The notes beneath the pieces are model-generated. The model made no database searches and had not been told where the DNA came from. It was given only the letters and a program-made list of their open reading frames with translations. From Coleophoma eucalyptorum (taxonomy: Eukaryota; Ascomycota; Leotiomycetes; Helotiales; Dermateaceae), in NCBI GenBank assembly GCA_026120035.1, contig JALRME010000005.1:1674001-1738000 (forward strand): a stretch of 64,000 bases of DNA, given 5' to 3'. The first letter of the stretch is position 1; every line of letters starts with the position of its first letter. Position numbers and translations under genes: made by a program. This document shows, piece after piece, positions 46,600-58,009 of the stretch.

Positions 46600-48100
46600 A
46601 TCTTACTCTCTTCGACTTAGGATATTAGCCTTTTGGTTGTTCTTGGCTGAGGTATATATAATCATGAAATTAAAGTCAGACAAGAATTCCATCTACCTAA
46701 CCTATTTAGTAGTTAAGACTTTAGTAGTCATAAAGTATTCTAAAGATCGATGATCCGAATACACTCCGACTCGGCTCTGAACTAACATAAGCTCGAGTCG
46801 CTACTTCTTAAAGGATTCCACGATAGCAAATAGTTCTTTATTATAGATTTCCCAATTGACTTCGGATCCAACTAGCATATAGGAGGTAAATCCTATAGGG
46901 TACTAGTTCTTATCCGTATGTTCTTAAGAAAGTATTCCTACAATTATACCATCTAAGGCATCTGTTTCCAGCTTTATAGGGAGTTCGAGATCGAAGTGGT
47001 AGGTTCCTTGTACCGTGAGCAACTAGTGCTAGAGTTCTTTAAAAGTATCATTATATTCTTTGGACTATATAAAAGGTTCTAAAGGCCTTGTGATGTTACT
47101 TATAGGCTTTACAATCTTCCCAAAGTCCCTAATAAATTATCGATAGAATCCATAGAATCCTAGAAAGGATTTAGCACCTATAATTATAGTAGGTACCTTT
47201 TAATTCTTAATAGGTTCTACTTTATCAGGATCGATCTCGATACCCCTCGTAGTTAGAATATAACCAAGGTACTTAGTTCGAGTTATGTGGAATTCGCTCT
47301 TCTTGATATTAGCTTATAGTCCAGCCTCTCGAAGCCTTCCTAACACTAATTTGATATAGTTCTAGTGATCCTCTATATTCTCTAAATAGATAAGGATATC
47401 ATCTAGGTAGGTAGTACAAAAGTCATCTAGGTAATCCATTAGGATATCATTCATATACCTTTGGTAGGTGGTAGGGCTATTGTATAATCCAAAGGGTAGG
47501 ACCTTGTATTTGTATAGTCTATAGCGAGTACGGAAGCTAGTATAATCCTCCGACTCGGGGTCCATTCGGATCCTATGAAATACCTAGCGAATATCCAACT
47601 TAGTAAACACCTTGGCCTTTGATACTCTTATCAAAAGCTTATCTATTCGTGGAATAGGGTAAGGATCATTCCTAGTTAAGGAGTTTAGCTTTCTATAGTC
47701 AATACAGAATCGTAGGGTACCATCTGCTTTCTTAACAAATAGTACTAGTAAGGCAAAAGGGTTATTACTATTGGTAATAAAGCCTTTTTCCAAATTGTCT
47801 ATTAGGTATTCCTTCGTAGCCTAAAGCTCTTCGGAGGACTATCGGTATAGAGATAAGAATGCATTAGGAAGTAGTACTTCCAAATGGATTTTATGATCGT
47901 ACAACCGATATAGTAGTAGGACATTTGAAGTAGTTTTTGAAAACACATCCTAAAAAGTATTATAGTCGGAGGGTAATCGGTTCTAGATCAATTGTAGGGT
48001 ATCGATATCATCTAAGGGGTTTCCAACTATCTTTTCTCTAATACGGTCGATTTCATAGAGGCTAGTTTGAAAGAACTCATTCTCCCTTCTCTTTATCTGA
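46600..48100 (-). pseudogene. Gypsy A reverse transcriptase and RNase H region
   Basis: Open pieces at 47584-47793 and 47362-47565 hold the RT fingers (KKADGTLRFCIDYRKLNSLT; PYPIPRIDKLL; AKVFTKLDIR), the palm (VLPFGLYNSPTTYQRYMNDI) and the YLDD catalytic box near 47400. RNase H follows at about 46980-46600 (KLETDALDGIIVGIL; EVNWEIYNKELFAIVESFKK; VYSDHRSLEYFM). These copy the RNA genome into DNA and remove the template. TAG/TAA codons at former Gln/Trp positions break the frame, so no enzyme is made. Confidence 0.88.
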
Positions 48101-48544
48101 TAATAGAATATATTTGTACTAATTTCATAGATGAAATTCGACTTAGTTATCGTTTGACCTCTCTATCGCTTAGGAATAGTCTTTTTGCCTAGTTGGCGAC
48201 TCCTATCCGTACCGAATGGGTTTCGTAGTACTTTCGGGATTCGTAGAATTCCAGGAGTACTAGGCTGAATTCTCGTAACTATAGTTCTTTGGCGTTGAAT
48301 ACTACGTTCCAACTAATGGTCCCTTCGATTTATATCAGCTTGGATATCTAGATGCTTGATAAGGCATTACTAGTAGGGTAGCAATAGCTCCTTATCCCAT
48401 CTAGGAGTTAGTAGATATTATAAAGGCCAAATAAACCGACTATACACCGGATCTACTCCGAGTCTGAATCGCTTTATCTACTTGTTCCTAACTATAACAT
48501 CCTAGTTCCCTAGGTTAAGAATAACAAAAGGGTAGTTATATATA

Positions 48545-48734
48545 TGTCAGGTGTCACAGGCAGAGTGACGTACAAGCAATAGATAAGTAGGGTATACATA
48601 GGGTATACGTAGGTAGGTAGTAGTTATTATTCAAACTAATCTCTAAAGATCCTTAAACCAAGGGGGCTAAAGATATATATATGTTTCCCCGTCTAGCTCG
48701 CTAATACCATATGACCTCGCTTAGGCCTATGATA
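48545..48734 (-). repeat. 3' LTR of Gypsy B copy 1 (190 bp)
   Basis: It is the same sequence as 55164-55353 and 57795-57984 apart from transitions. A purine tract (minus strand AAAGGGGGAGG) adjoins it on the internal side at about 48738-48750, which marks it as the 3' LTR. Confidence 0.92.
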
Positions 48735-49390
48735 TTACCTCCCCCTTTATAGGCGTGTCCTTACGACCATTCCCTAAGCATCCGTAATACCGTCGGGGCA
48801 TAAGCTCCTAGAAGGTAATTCCTATTGTTAGCCGGAGAAACGGGTTTAGAGGAGTGAAGCATAAGCGGTCCGCTAGGGTGGCGCTTGTGCGGCTACTAGT
48901 GACAACCCAAGGGGTCTTCGTCTGGTTTGTTTGAATGCCCTTAGTTTGCACTTGGCTTCCCGATATTTTCTTTATCCTTATTGGTACTCTACGTACTCCC
49001 CGCTGCCTTCCCGCCTGCTTAGCGCTACTAACAACCTTACCTTTCTAGATCTCTAGTTTGCTGTTTTCTTTGTTCTCTCGTAAACACCCCCTTAGTTCTT
49101 TATCGTACCGTAAGCGTTTCGATTTCTTTGTATCGCTAGGTGGTATAATTACGTAAATAGGCTATAGTATTTCTAGCGTCTATAAAAGGCTCTCCTCTTA
49201 CCACCTAACCTCCCTCTTTCTTTTATATCAAAACATTATAACTTTTCTTCTACTTTCTTGTCCCCTCTATTTAATACTCTTCTTATATAAGTATTCTCGC
49301 CTTCGCTATAACTACGTGATACTTGCGTAGTATAACTAACCCCTATAGTATAATATCTACTCTTCCTACTCGTTAGAGTATTGCCCCTCG

Positions 49391-49999
49391 CTTTACGTAC
49401 GCGCCCGAGACACTATCTTACCGTTGCTGTTTACGATACTCCAAATGTATTAATAAGGAGCCTAATATCTAATGTATTAAGACTATAGGTAGGAATGTAT
49501 ACAACCGCTACCGTGGGTTAAATAAGCCCTACTACGATATAGGTATTCTTTTCGTTAGTATTCTCACTAATTAACTTATCTTTAGGTTCCTTAATCGAGT
49601 ATTCCTAGGCTCAACCGCCTACTCGCCTACGCTACCGCTACGTCCCGCCTAGCTGCCGGCAATACAAAGATTGCTACTCGTGCCCGAGTTCAAGCACTAT
49701 AGCGTCAATATACATCCCGGGTTGAAGCTAATATTCGTCTAGCTCGCGCCCTACAGACGATATAAGGAATAGTCTAAATGATTATTCGTAGTCAAGCCCA
49801 AATATAGAATACCCTAGATAGCATTTTGGATGTCCTTCGTTACTAAGTAAGTAAGCTATCTCGTAAGTATAACGCTATCTAACTATCGTAGAACAACTTG
49901 CCTCCCGTTACTACAACTAACGATAACGACCTAGGAGACTATTCTAACGACGACAAGGAGTCGGAGGGTTCTAATAATACTATGGGTCCTTCTAGATAG
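49391..49999 (+). pseudogene. Antisense accessory gene relic of Gypsy B copy 1
   Basis: On the strand opposite to gag-pol, between pol and the 3' LTR, a decayed frame first gives a Cys-containing part (RCCLRYSKCINKEPNI; NVYNRYRGLNKPYYD, where Tyr codons TAC stand where TGC Cys would make CxxC). After a probable intron (about 49537-49600) follows a long helical part (RLAAGNTKIATRARVQAL; RQYTSRVEANIRLARALQTI; RSQAQI and NTLDSILDVL) and an acidic end (NDNDLGDYSNDDKESEGSNN). All interruptions I saw are TAG or TAA, as expected of CAG/CAA after C-to-T change. The position and the N-terminal pattern match the antisense gene of element A. Function unknown. Confidence 0.5.
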
Positions 50000-50149
50000 T
50001 AAGGTTGAGGAGAAGGGAGTTTATAGAGTTACGGTATCGAGGATAAGACGTAGAGACGGTAGTATACATTCGAAGCTTTAGCGTTACGTTCTATATAGCT
50101 TTTAGTAATAAAATATAATCTACTTCTTTATACTTTACGCCTTCGCTTT

Positions 50150-53100
50150 CGCGGTAGTAACGTAGCGCGACTTTACTTATAATATTTCTCTAATGCTTTA
50201 GGTATATATTCTAAGTTATTTGTATTTTGCTAGGTATCTTTAGTAGGTACGTAGCCCTTCCATTATACTAAGTACTATCGATCATTCGTATTATCTCGGT
50301 AGGCCTATATAGATTCTACTTCAAATTCTTTATTACTACCGACTTTAATAGGTAGCGGTACTTTATCGATATCGTCCCGCTAGTAGTATAGCTCCAAGAG
50401 CGAAATATGAAATACATTATGAATTTTATACGATAGAGGTAATTATAAACGATATACTTAATCGTAGTTCTCGATTACCTTTATGATTACGAAGGGGCTA
50501 AGATAGCGGTCCGATAGCTTCTTACTTAACCGTAACTATTTGATATTTTTAGCTAATAGTATTACTTTGTTACCTATTTGGAATGTTCTTAAGATTTATT
50601 TCCTATTATAGAATTTCTTCTAGGCCTCGACGCTACTACGCTAGCGTACCTCTAGTTTCTCCCGTTCGGCCTCGATAACTTTTACTCTCTCGGTTGCCGT
50701 CGGTGCCTCTCCTTCTGGTACGTTGTCCCTAATGTGGATTTTAACAATAGGGTGGAATCCGTATATAATAAAAAATAGGGTTGTTTTTGTGGTTGAGTGC
50801 TACGAATTATTATATATGAACTCCGCGAGTGTTACCTTCGTAGATCAGTCGTCCTATAGATAACTATAGTAGTAACGCAAATAATACTCTAATGTTTGAT
50901 TTAAATTTTCTGTTTGGCTATCTATTTGCGGATAAAATACGATACTAAGCCGACGTCGTACACTTAGGTAGAAACATAATGTAGCCTAAAATTAGCTGAT
51001 GAATATAGTACCTCGGTCTAAGGTGATCCCTTTAGGAATCCCGAAATCCTTAAATATCCTATTAACAAATAGTTTAGTAAGCTTAGGGGTAGTAATTATC
51101 TTAGTTATAGGAATATATTGTATTATCTTCGTATATCTATCGACAACCACCAAGATTAAGTTATATATATTACTTTGAAATATTAAGGTAGATAAATCTA
51201 TTATAAAGTTAAGTATTATCTCTTCCTACGGTCTCGAGGGTATAGGGAACGAAGCTAGGGCGCCGTAGGGCCGATGTCTTTTTACCTTAGTCCTCTAGTA
51301 CATTAGGTATATTTTGATATAATTCTTAATATCTTTTTTTATATTCGGCTAGAAATATTTTCTACGAAGTATCTCTAGCGTCTTACTAGCGCCAAAATGG
51401 CCTCCTAACGGGTCGTTATAATTTGACTTTAGGATTTCGTCCTAGATAGCTATATCTACTAGCATATAAATAGACTCTTTCCGATATAGTAGGCTATTTA
51501 TATTAAGGTTCTAAGTCTTAGTAGCTCTAGCCTTCCCTCGCCTCAAACGATCTTTATAACCCTAGCTTTATACAAAGTTATTACGACTTTATAACATAAG
51601 TAGGAATTCTTATAGGGATTCTTGGGTCGGTTCATAAGCTGTTTCGTCACCAACGGTAAGAACTACCGCGACGCGAGGTACGCGCTATTTACAATTAGCT
51701 ATACTAGCAATAGGCTCTAGTGCCGACTCTAATACTAACACTACGTTATACTATTTGTACGACGCTAACGTACAACCGCTAGATAGCGCCTACTTATAGT
51801 TACGACGGAAGACTCTCGTCTCTAGTGCTACTAGTATCTTACCAGCCGAGGATTGTCTAGTCCTCGTCTTCTAGGCCTTGAATTACGGCGTCGTAGGGCT
51901 TACGTAGCGAGATCTCCCCGCTATACGATAGGAACAAATCTTTAGCAACTATTTTATTAGTAGCTTATTCTAAAGAATATATATAATAGATTCTTTTTCG
52001 TAATCTATTTAATAATCTAGTCTACGTAACGAGCCGTCGGCGGGGTTGCTACTACCCGCTCGATACTTAATAGTAAAGTCGAAGGCTATAAGTTCTTTAG
52101 CCTATCGTACCTATCTATTGTTTAGCTTTCTTTTTGTTATAAAGTATTTGAGATTGTTATAATTAGTCTTAACTATAATAGAGAGCTAGCTATACGCTAG
52201 GTAATACCTCTAAGTTCTAAACGCCTATATAATAGCTATTAGTTCTATATTATAAGTTTCGTATCTAGTTTCGATATCTATAAATTTCTTCGAGAAGAAT
52301 ACTACTGGGTGCTATCTAGCGTTAAGCCCGCTATCGAATAGTTATAATAATATTCCTATTATAGTAAATCCTAATGTATCTGTTTCTACAAGGATTTTTA
52401 GTGATAGGTCGAAGTGACGTAGGATAGACGTAGTTATGAACGTATCTTTAAGTTTTTAGAAAGCTACTTTGGTTTCGTTGGGCTATTTGAACTCTTGTTC
52501 CTCTCCCTCCTTTAGGAGATCGGAGAGGCCTTTTATAATCTATAAGTATACAAATATAAACCGTCGGTAGAAGTTCGTAAAGCCGAGGAATATCTGAACT
52601 TCCTTCGTAGAGTTTGGTATTAGCCATTCTAAAACGGTTGTAACGTAGCTTGGCTCTATCGCTATACCATCGAGGCTTATAATAAAGCCTAGAAACTCAA
52701 CTTAGTTAGTATGAAATTCGTATTTCTTTAGGTTCGTGAAAAGTTAATATTGTTTTAATCTTTCGAGTACCTAGCGGACTGCCTACTTATATCGTAATAG
52801 GTCTTTAGAGTAGATTAAGATATCGTCGAGGTATACTATATAGGTAATATCAACGAGTCCTACGAGGGTATTATTAATATATACTTAGAATATAGCCGAG
52901 GCGTTTGCTAATCCAAATGATATTACGTAATATTCAAAATAGCTGTATCGCGTACGGAACGTAGTCTTCCATTCGTCGCCCTCTCGAATATATATCCTAT
53001 AATATATATCCTTGAGATCTAACTTCGTGAATACTCTAGCTCCCTATAGTCGATCTAGTGTTTTATTAATTAATAGTAGTAGTATCCTATTCTTGATAGT

Positions 53101-55160
53101 GATTGTGTTCAACCCCCGGTAGTCGACGTACAACCGTAGGCCTTTACCTTTCTTAGGGACGAATATAATTAGTACTCCTATAGGACTAATGGACCGCCGA
53201 ATCCATTCTTTTTCAATACTGTTTTTAAGATACTTATATAATACTTTAAGTTCTTTTTCTGATAACGTATATAGCGGCTCATAAGGCGGCTAGGAGCCTA
53301 CGGTAAGATCAATTCGATATTCTATATCGTAATGATTTAGTAGTAAGCCTATAGCTTCATTCGAAAATACTTCTTGTAAATTAGAGTATTAGTCTAGAAG
53401 TATAGGTTTCTTCGTCGCGGATATAGCGGCGATAATACACCCTACCGTCGGGATCTCGGCCGGTATTATTATTATTAAATAAATATATTTTTCCTTCCTC
53501 GTAAGTCTATCGAACTTTAGTATAGATATTTTCTTAATATTATTCGACGTAATACGATACCGTTACGCTCCCGTTGCGAAGGAGATATCCGGGTTAGTAC
53601 TCTTTAACTATAGGTATCCTAATATAACGTTAATATTACTAAGATCGAAGTTATACGAGATAAGGGTCTAAGTAGTACTCCTACGCTCTCCTATCGTGTC
53701 TCTTACTTCAATACGAACTATATAGTTAGCGTAAGACGGTATTAGTTTACTATTTGAGGTGGTTAGGACCAAGGTGCCTTCCTTCTTAGGAGTCATTCCT
53801 AACTTAATAGCGAGTTACCTACGTATATAGTTCGCCTTACTACCGTAGTCTAGTAGCGCCTTAACTTTTCTCGATACTCTATCTCTCCAAACTGTTACCT
53901 TAGTGATTATTCTCGTTTTCTCTATTCTTTCGTTATACTTAGTAGAAACAAGAGATACTACTAGTAGACGCTAGCGTTTCCCGATTGTACTAAGTTTAGA
54001 TAACTAAACTATCGATACCCCTTCTAGCTATACTAGTTATACATATACGTAGGGTAGGCGGACGTATAATAGCCCTCTTGCGAGTATTTGTAATATCGCT
54101 ATCCTAGTCTTCCTTGCTACGATATTAGTATCTTATTTAGTAAGGTGGTTGGCTCCCGCTCGTTACGGTCTAGGCGCTATAGTAGCGAAGGTTGTTATTT
54201 AGGTGATCGACTATAAGAATATTGTTAGACCGAACGTAATCTATTAGCGCGCCCTCGTCGTTATCCTTACGGGGCCCTCGCGGTATCTTAGGTCCTTCTA
54301 TTAAACATTACAAAATGGTTCTTAATTCTTATAGCGATAGTAATTAATTCTTCTTTATTAGTTAGTATATTCCTATTTAGGTTGATCTACTAATGTATCT
54401 CCGGCTTCAATTTAGCTAATAGCTAGTTTCTACGTTAGTTATTATTATAAATACTAAGTTTTTCGTTAAGGCTATCCAAATATAATACAAAACTCTAGAC
54501 TAACTAGGTCGGCCTCTAGTAAGCCTCGTCATACTATATAATAGCGTTAAGGTTGCGATTCCTAAGGTCTAATATAGAATTCTTTATAAATTCTACGAAA
54601 TCCTCCTAGGGAGTATTATTGACTCCTACTCTTTTCTTATATCGTTTCTAAATGTCTCGTGGTATCCCTTTGAAGTAGGATACCGCGTATGTTACTTTCG
54701 CGGTATCGTCGGGCTATATAATATCATTATCCTCTCTCCATTTTAATTCTACTTGATAGAAGAAATCTTAAGCTTCCTTAATATTTCTACCTATATAATC
54801 TAGTAGGTCTCTTGTTTTCGGGGCGCGACGTTATAGCTAGGGTACCGCTAGGGTTACGAAGGGTTTACGATATAGGATAGATAGTAGTATATTGGCCGCT
54901 CGGATTTCTTTGATTCTAGTTTCCAATCGAGTCACTTCTTTACGGTCGCGGGACTCTCGCTCGAGCTCCTCGATACGACGTAGTGCCGCCGTAAGTCTAT
55001 CACTAATAGTTATCGTAGGCTAGGATTAGGATCCTGCCTCGGTTTGGATAAGCTTAGAGGTAACGTCGACGCTACGACTAGTGCTTCTGGTTTCGCGCGT
55101 TATTTCGGTATCCTATTAATTACTTTACGACGAGCTACCTCCCATTAGGGAGAGAGATCA
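50150..55160 (-). pseudogene. Gypsy B copy 1 gag-pol relic
   Basis: Minus-strand traces in order: gag from about 55150, protease about 53850, RT (LYVDYRGLN at about 53105-53140; YLDDILIYS at about 52805-52845), RNase H about 52400-52050, integrase zinc and core region (VVDRYTK at about 51135-51155) and chromodomain (YLVR stop KGYVS) at about 50235-50275. Stops are dense throughout. The other copy at 57985-64000 has the same order and lets one confirm each trace. Confidence 0.8.
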
Positions 55161-55163
55161 GAA

Positions 55164-55353
55164 TATCAGATGTCATAGGCAGAGTAACGTACAAGCAATA
55201 GATAAGTAGGGTATACATAGGGTATACGTAGGTAGGTAGTAGTTATTATTCAAACTGATCTCTAAAGATCCTTAAACCAAGGGGGCTGAAGATATATATA
55301 TGTTTCCCCGCCTGGCTCGCTAATGCCATATGACCTCGCTTGGGCCTATGACA
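55164..55353 (-). repeat. 5' LTR of Gypsy B copy 1 (190 bp)
   Basis: It differs from its partner at 48545-48734 by about eleven substitutions, all transitions. The first two bases on the plus strand are TA instead of TG, itself a G-to-A change at the LTR end. Confidence 0.92.
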
Positions 55354-55358
55354 ATATA

Positions 55359-55654
55359 CGTCGGCCCTCAATAGTAAAATACAATCGAATATAATAAGAA
55401 GCCCTACTCTAGACCTCTCCTTTATATCCTCGTATAGCTATAGAATAAGGTAATTTCTATATCTTGACTCCTAAGGCCTTACTTAAACGCCTAGCAAAAG
55501 CGCAATTAATAAATAAGTAACCATTTGCTCTAGTGTCTATCAAGGAATTCGTAACTATTCCGAATCCATTCATACTTAGAGTACTAGAGATTAGGAAGGG
55601 CTCGCCACCTAATAGTGACTTTAAATCCAACTTTGATAGATCACATCTTCTCAA
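55359..55654 (-). pseudogene. Gypsy A protease region, cut by element B
   Basis: The frame reads PFLISSTLSMNGFGIVTNSL followed by IDTRANGYLFI at about 55537. The catalytic Asp-Thr-Gly of retroviral-type aspartic proteases has become Asp-Thr-Arg, a single G-to-A change. The stretch ends at the ATATA duplication and continues at 48544 on the other side of element B. Confidence 0.75.
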
Positions 55655-55674
55655 ACCTAGGAAGGAGTCTTTTC

Positions 55675-56900
55675 CTAGGCTTCTTCGTTTTCCATCCGAT
55701 TCGGTTCCGATTCCTCTCCGATATTACCATCAGATTCCAACTGTTCCAATTCTTCTTCCGCTTTATTGGGATCTAATTCCTTTATGGTAGGCTTACTAGG
55801 GCAACTAGAAGAGAAATGACTAGGCTTCCTATAGGTATAACATTGATCTGAAGGTCCTAGTTGATGAGGTGGAACACCTTTAGGTCGTAGGGTGGCTGTT
55901 CTTATTCTGTTTCTAGTTACTGTAGGGTGAACTATGGGTTTGGGAATTTGGACATAAGTAGTTCTGGTCGAAGGCGTATCGGATACCTTTCGGGTCGGTT
56001 TCGTAATAGTACTCGTCACAACCGGTTTCTTTACAAAAGCCAAAGGATTCCGTTCTATATTTCGACGACGCTTATCATCAATAGACAATATATTCTCGAC
56101 CATGAAATTATAATCTTGATTCTATTGTCTCTTGTTATTAAGCGTAGTATCCCGTAATCGAGGTGTTATCTTATTCTATAGAGAGAAGAACCATTCAGAT
56201 CGAGGAACTCTTCCTCTGGTTACCACATCCAGGAATCGAGCCTGGAATTCTAAGAAGGTTTCTCTTGGTGACATTTGTAGGTCATAGAACTCATTCCGAG
56301 CCTTCTCTATTTCGTTACCTATTAGATAATAGGTTCCTAATAGAGCGATTATCTCTTCTGCCGTCTGGAATGGATCTAGGTCGGAGGTGTATCGGGGCCC
56401 TAGGTACTTTCGAGCTTTCCCTATTGTGGTTCCCTATACCAAGGCCCTATAGGCTCTAGGCGTTAGATAATGATCAGTATTAACCTCGAGTCGATCTATA
56501 ACTGAAATTCTCTATTCCTTAAAGGTTAGGGTGGTGCTATCATCGAGCGGGATAATTTTCTCGGTCAGCTTACTTCTTCTTGTTCGACCAATCCGAGTCG
56601 GTAGGGTTTCGGAAGGGATTCGAGGAGAAGCATCTTCGTTCCCGGAAAAAGGAATATATGCTGGTCTAGCTCTTTCGCGAAGCGAGGGCGTTCTAGATAA
56701 AGGTATAGGCGTAATCGAACCTTCTTGTTCTTGTATAGGTATTGGTTGAACTAGTAACCTCTCTACAAGGAGTATCATAATCTGACTAAAGTTGTTATCC
56801 GACTTTCTAGTTGATTCGGATAATTGAGTTTCCAAGGACTGGATAATGCCCCTAAGTACGTCAGGGTCACTAAAATCCCTCTTATCTCTTGATTTGTCCT
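55675..56900 (-). pseudogene. Gypsy A gag region
   Basis: Minus-strand open pieces (56512-56835 and 55675-56103) with readable sequence between them give a retrotransposon Gag. They show the capsid-like ARKYLGPRYTSDLDPFQTAE and PRETFLEFQARFLDVVTRGR, then a nucleocapsid zinc knuckle in which CYTYRKPSHFSSSC shows the C...C..GH....C layout with the second Cys turned to Tyr and Gly to Ser. Both are G-to-A changes. Gag would form the particle and bind the RNA. Confidence 0.75.
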
Positions 56901-57371
56901 TTCCTTTATTCTTCGAGCTCTTAGTTCTCCTTTGTTGACTTATCGATGCTAAAGAATGATCTTAAGTAAGTTCATCAGGCGTAGTCGATCCTATAGTAGG
57001 TGGGATGTTCATATTGAATAAGTATAGCATCTAGGTCGGATGCGATTCGGAGTACTTCCGGTATAGGGGTTTCAAAGAATAGATAGGTCTTCCTAACTGT
57101 CTCTACTTCTTTCTTGACAATTTCCTCTGCCGCGAGGGGGTTCTTAAGAGTCTCTGAATACTCTCTTTGGCGTTAAGCACTAACGACTTCTACTGGTTTG
57201 CTCCGTGCTGAATCAAACCCTGATTCACCAGTTGTCTGTAAGATCTCGGGAATCATAGCTATTTGAGTTCCAATGGTGAGGCGACACCGAATGTCCTCTG
57301 ATACGGATTGGAATCTCGAATTGGGATATTATAGTAGGCCGTCCCCGGTAGGCGTGATCTTTTTTGTGTAA

Positions 57372-57667
57372 TGTAAAGACATAGGTTTGATCAATAGTAG
57401 GATAGAGGTGTTTGGGAGCATAATAACCTTATATTGACTATATCCTATAGGTCTCGTACGAAGGACACAAAAAAGATAAGAAAAGAAGAAGAGAAAGAAA
57501 CCAAATTCTATGACATGTCCCTCTTATATGCTTACTGGGTCCGAAACCCCTTCGACTCTGCTTATACTCGCTTACGCATACTGTCTTGGGTCATATGACA
57601 TATGTTTGATCATATGACATATATCTGGATTCCCAATTGTCTATTCTAAGCATGTCAGGTTCTTACA
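57372..57667 (-). repeat. 5' LTR of Gypsy A (296 bp)
   Basis: It is the partner of 43304-43599. It ends TTCTTACA and is followed by the target duplication AGTAC. Confidence 0.93.
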
Positions 57668-57672
57668 AGTAC

Positions 57673-57794
57673 TACCTATAGAACTAGTACGAAGAATGCG
57701 ACCTACTAGCTACCTAGGCTCTTGTAACTATAGATAATAGCTGGACTACCAATCCTATAGGTCTAGATTGGATTAAGTATTTTAATAAGTATAC
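57673..57794 (+). mobile_element. Pogo/Fot1-like DNA transposon, right part
   Basis: The DDE transposase frame left at 43298 continues here after the Gypsy A duplication: YEECDLLAT, then VTIDNSWTTNPIGLDWIKYF. This is the second catalytic Asp region (usual form SDNGWTTN...WL..FD) and the Asp is kept. It stops at 57794 where the LTR of Gypsy B copy 2 starts. The remainder should lie beyond that element, outside the window. Confidence 0.8.
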
Positions 57795-57984
57795 TGTCAT
57801 AGGCCCAAGCGAGGTCATATGGCATTAGCGAGCCAGGCGGGGAAACATATATATATCTTTAGCCCCCTTGGTTTAAGGATCTTTAGAGATCAGTTTGAAT
57901 AATAACTACTACCTACCTACGTATACCCTATGTATACCCTACTTATCTATTGCTTGTACGTTACTCTACCTATAATACCTAACA
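57795..57984 (+). repeat. 5' LTR of Gypsy B copy 2 (190 bp)
   Basis: It starts TGTCATAGGCCCAAGCGAGG and ends CCTAACA. The internal start TTCTGATCTCTCTCCC equals that of copy 1. Confidence 0.92.
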
Positions 57985-58009
57985 TTCTGATCTCTCTCCC
58001 CGATGGGAG

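Larger units (their letters stand above)
48545..55353 (-). mobile_element. Gypsy (chromovirus) retrotransposon B, copy 1, nested in A
   Basis: Two 190-bp repeats (48545-48734 and 55164-55353) border 6.4 kb of internal sequence. The same five bases, ATATA, stand at 48540-48544 and 55354-55358, so the insertion is precise. Reading across it restores the protease-to-RT stretch of element A. The minus strand carries gag, protease, RT, RNase H, integrase and a chromodomain-like end. The whole body has a strong excess of TpA and almost no open frame, heavier decay than in A. The total length is 6,809 bp. Confidence 0.92.
43304..57667 (-). mobile_element. Gypsy (Ty3) LTR retrotransposon A, interrupted by element B
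   Basis: Two 296-bp direct repeats (43304-43599 and 57372-57667) begin TGTAAAGACA and end TTCTTACA, and are flanked by the same five bases, AGTAC (43299-43303 and 57668-57672). The coding order on the minus strand from right to left is gag, protease, reverse transcriptase, RNase H and integrase, the Ty3/gypsy order. Without the 6.8-kb element B insert it is about 7.55 kb. A purine tract next to the left LTR marks that as the 3' LTR. Frames are broken by stops of the C-to-T/G-to-A type, so it is inactive. An antisense accessory gene lies in its 3' region. Confidence 0.93.
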
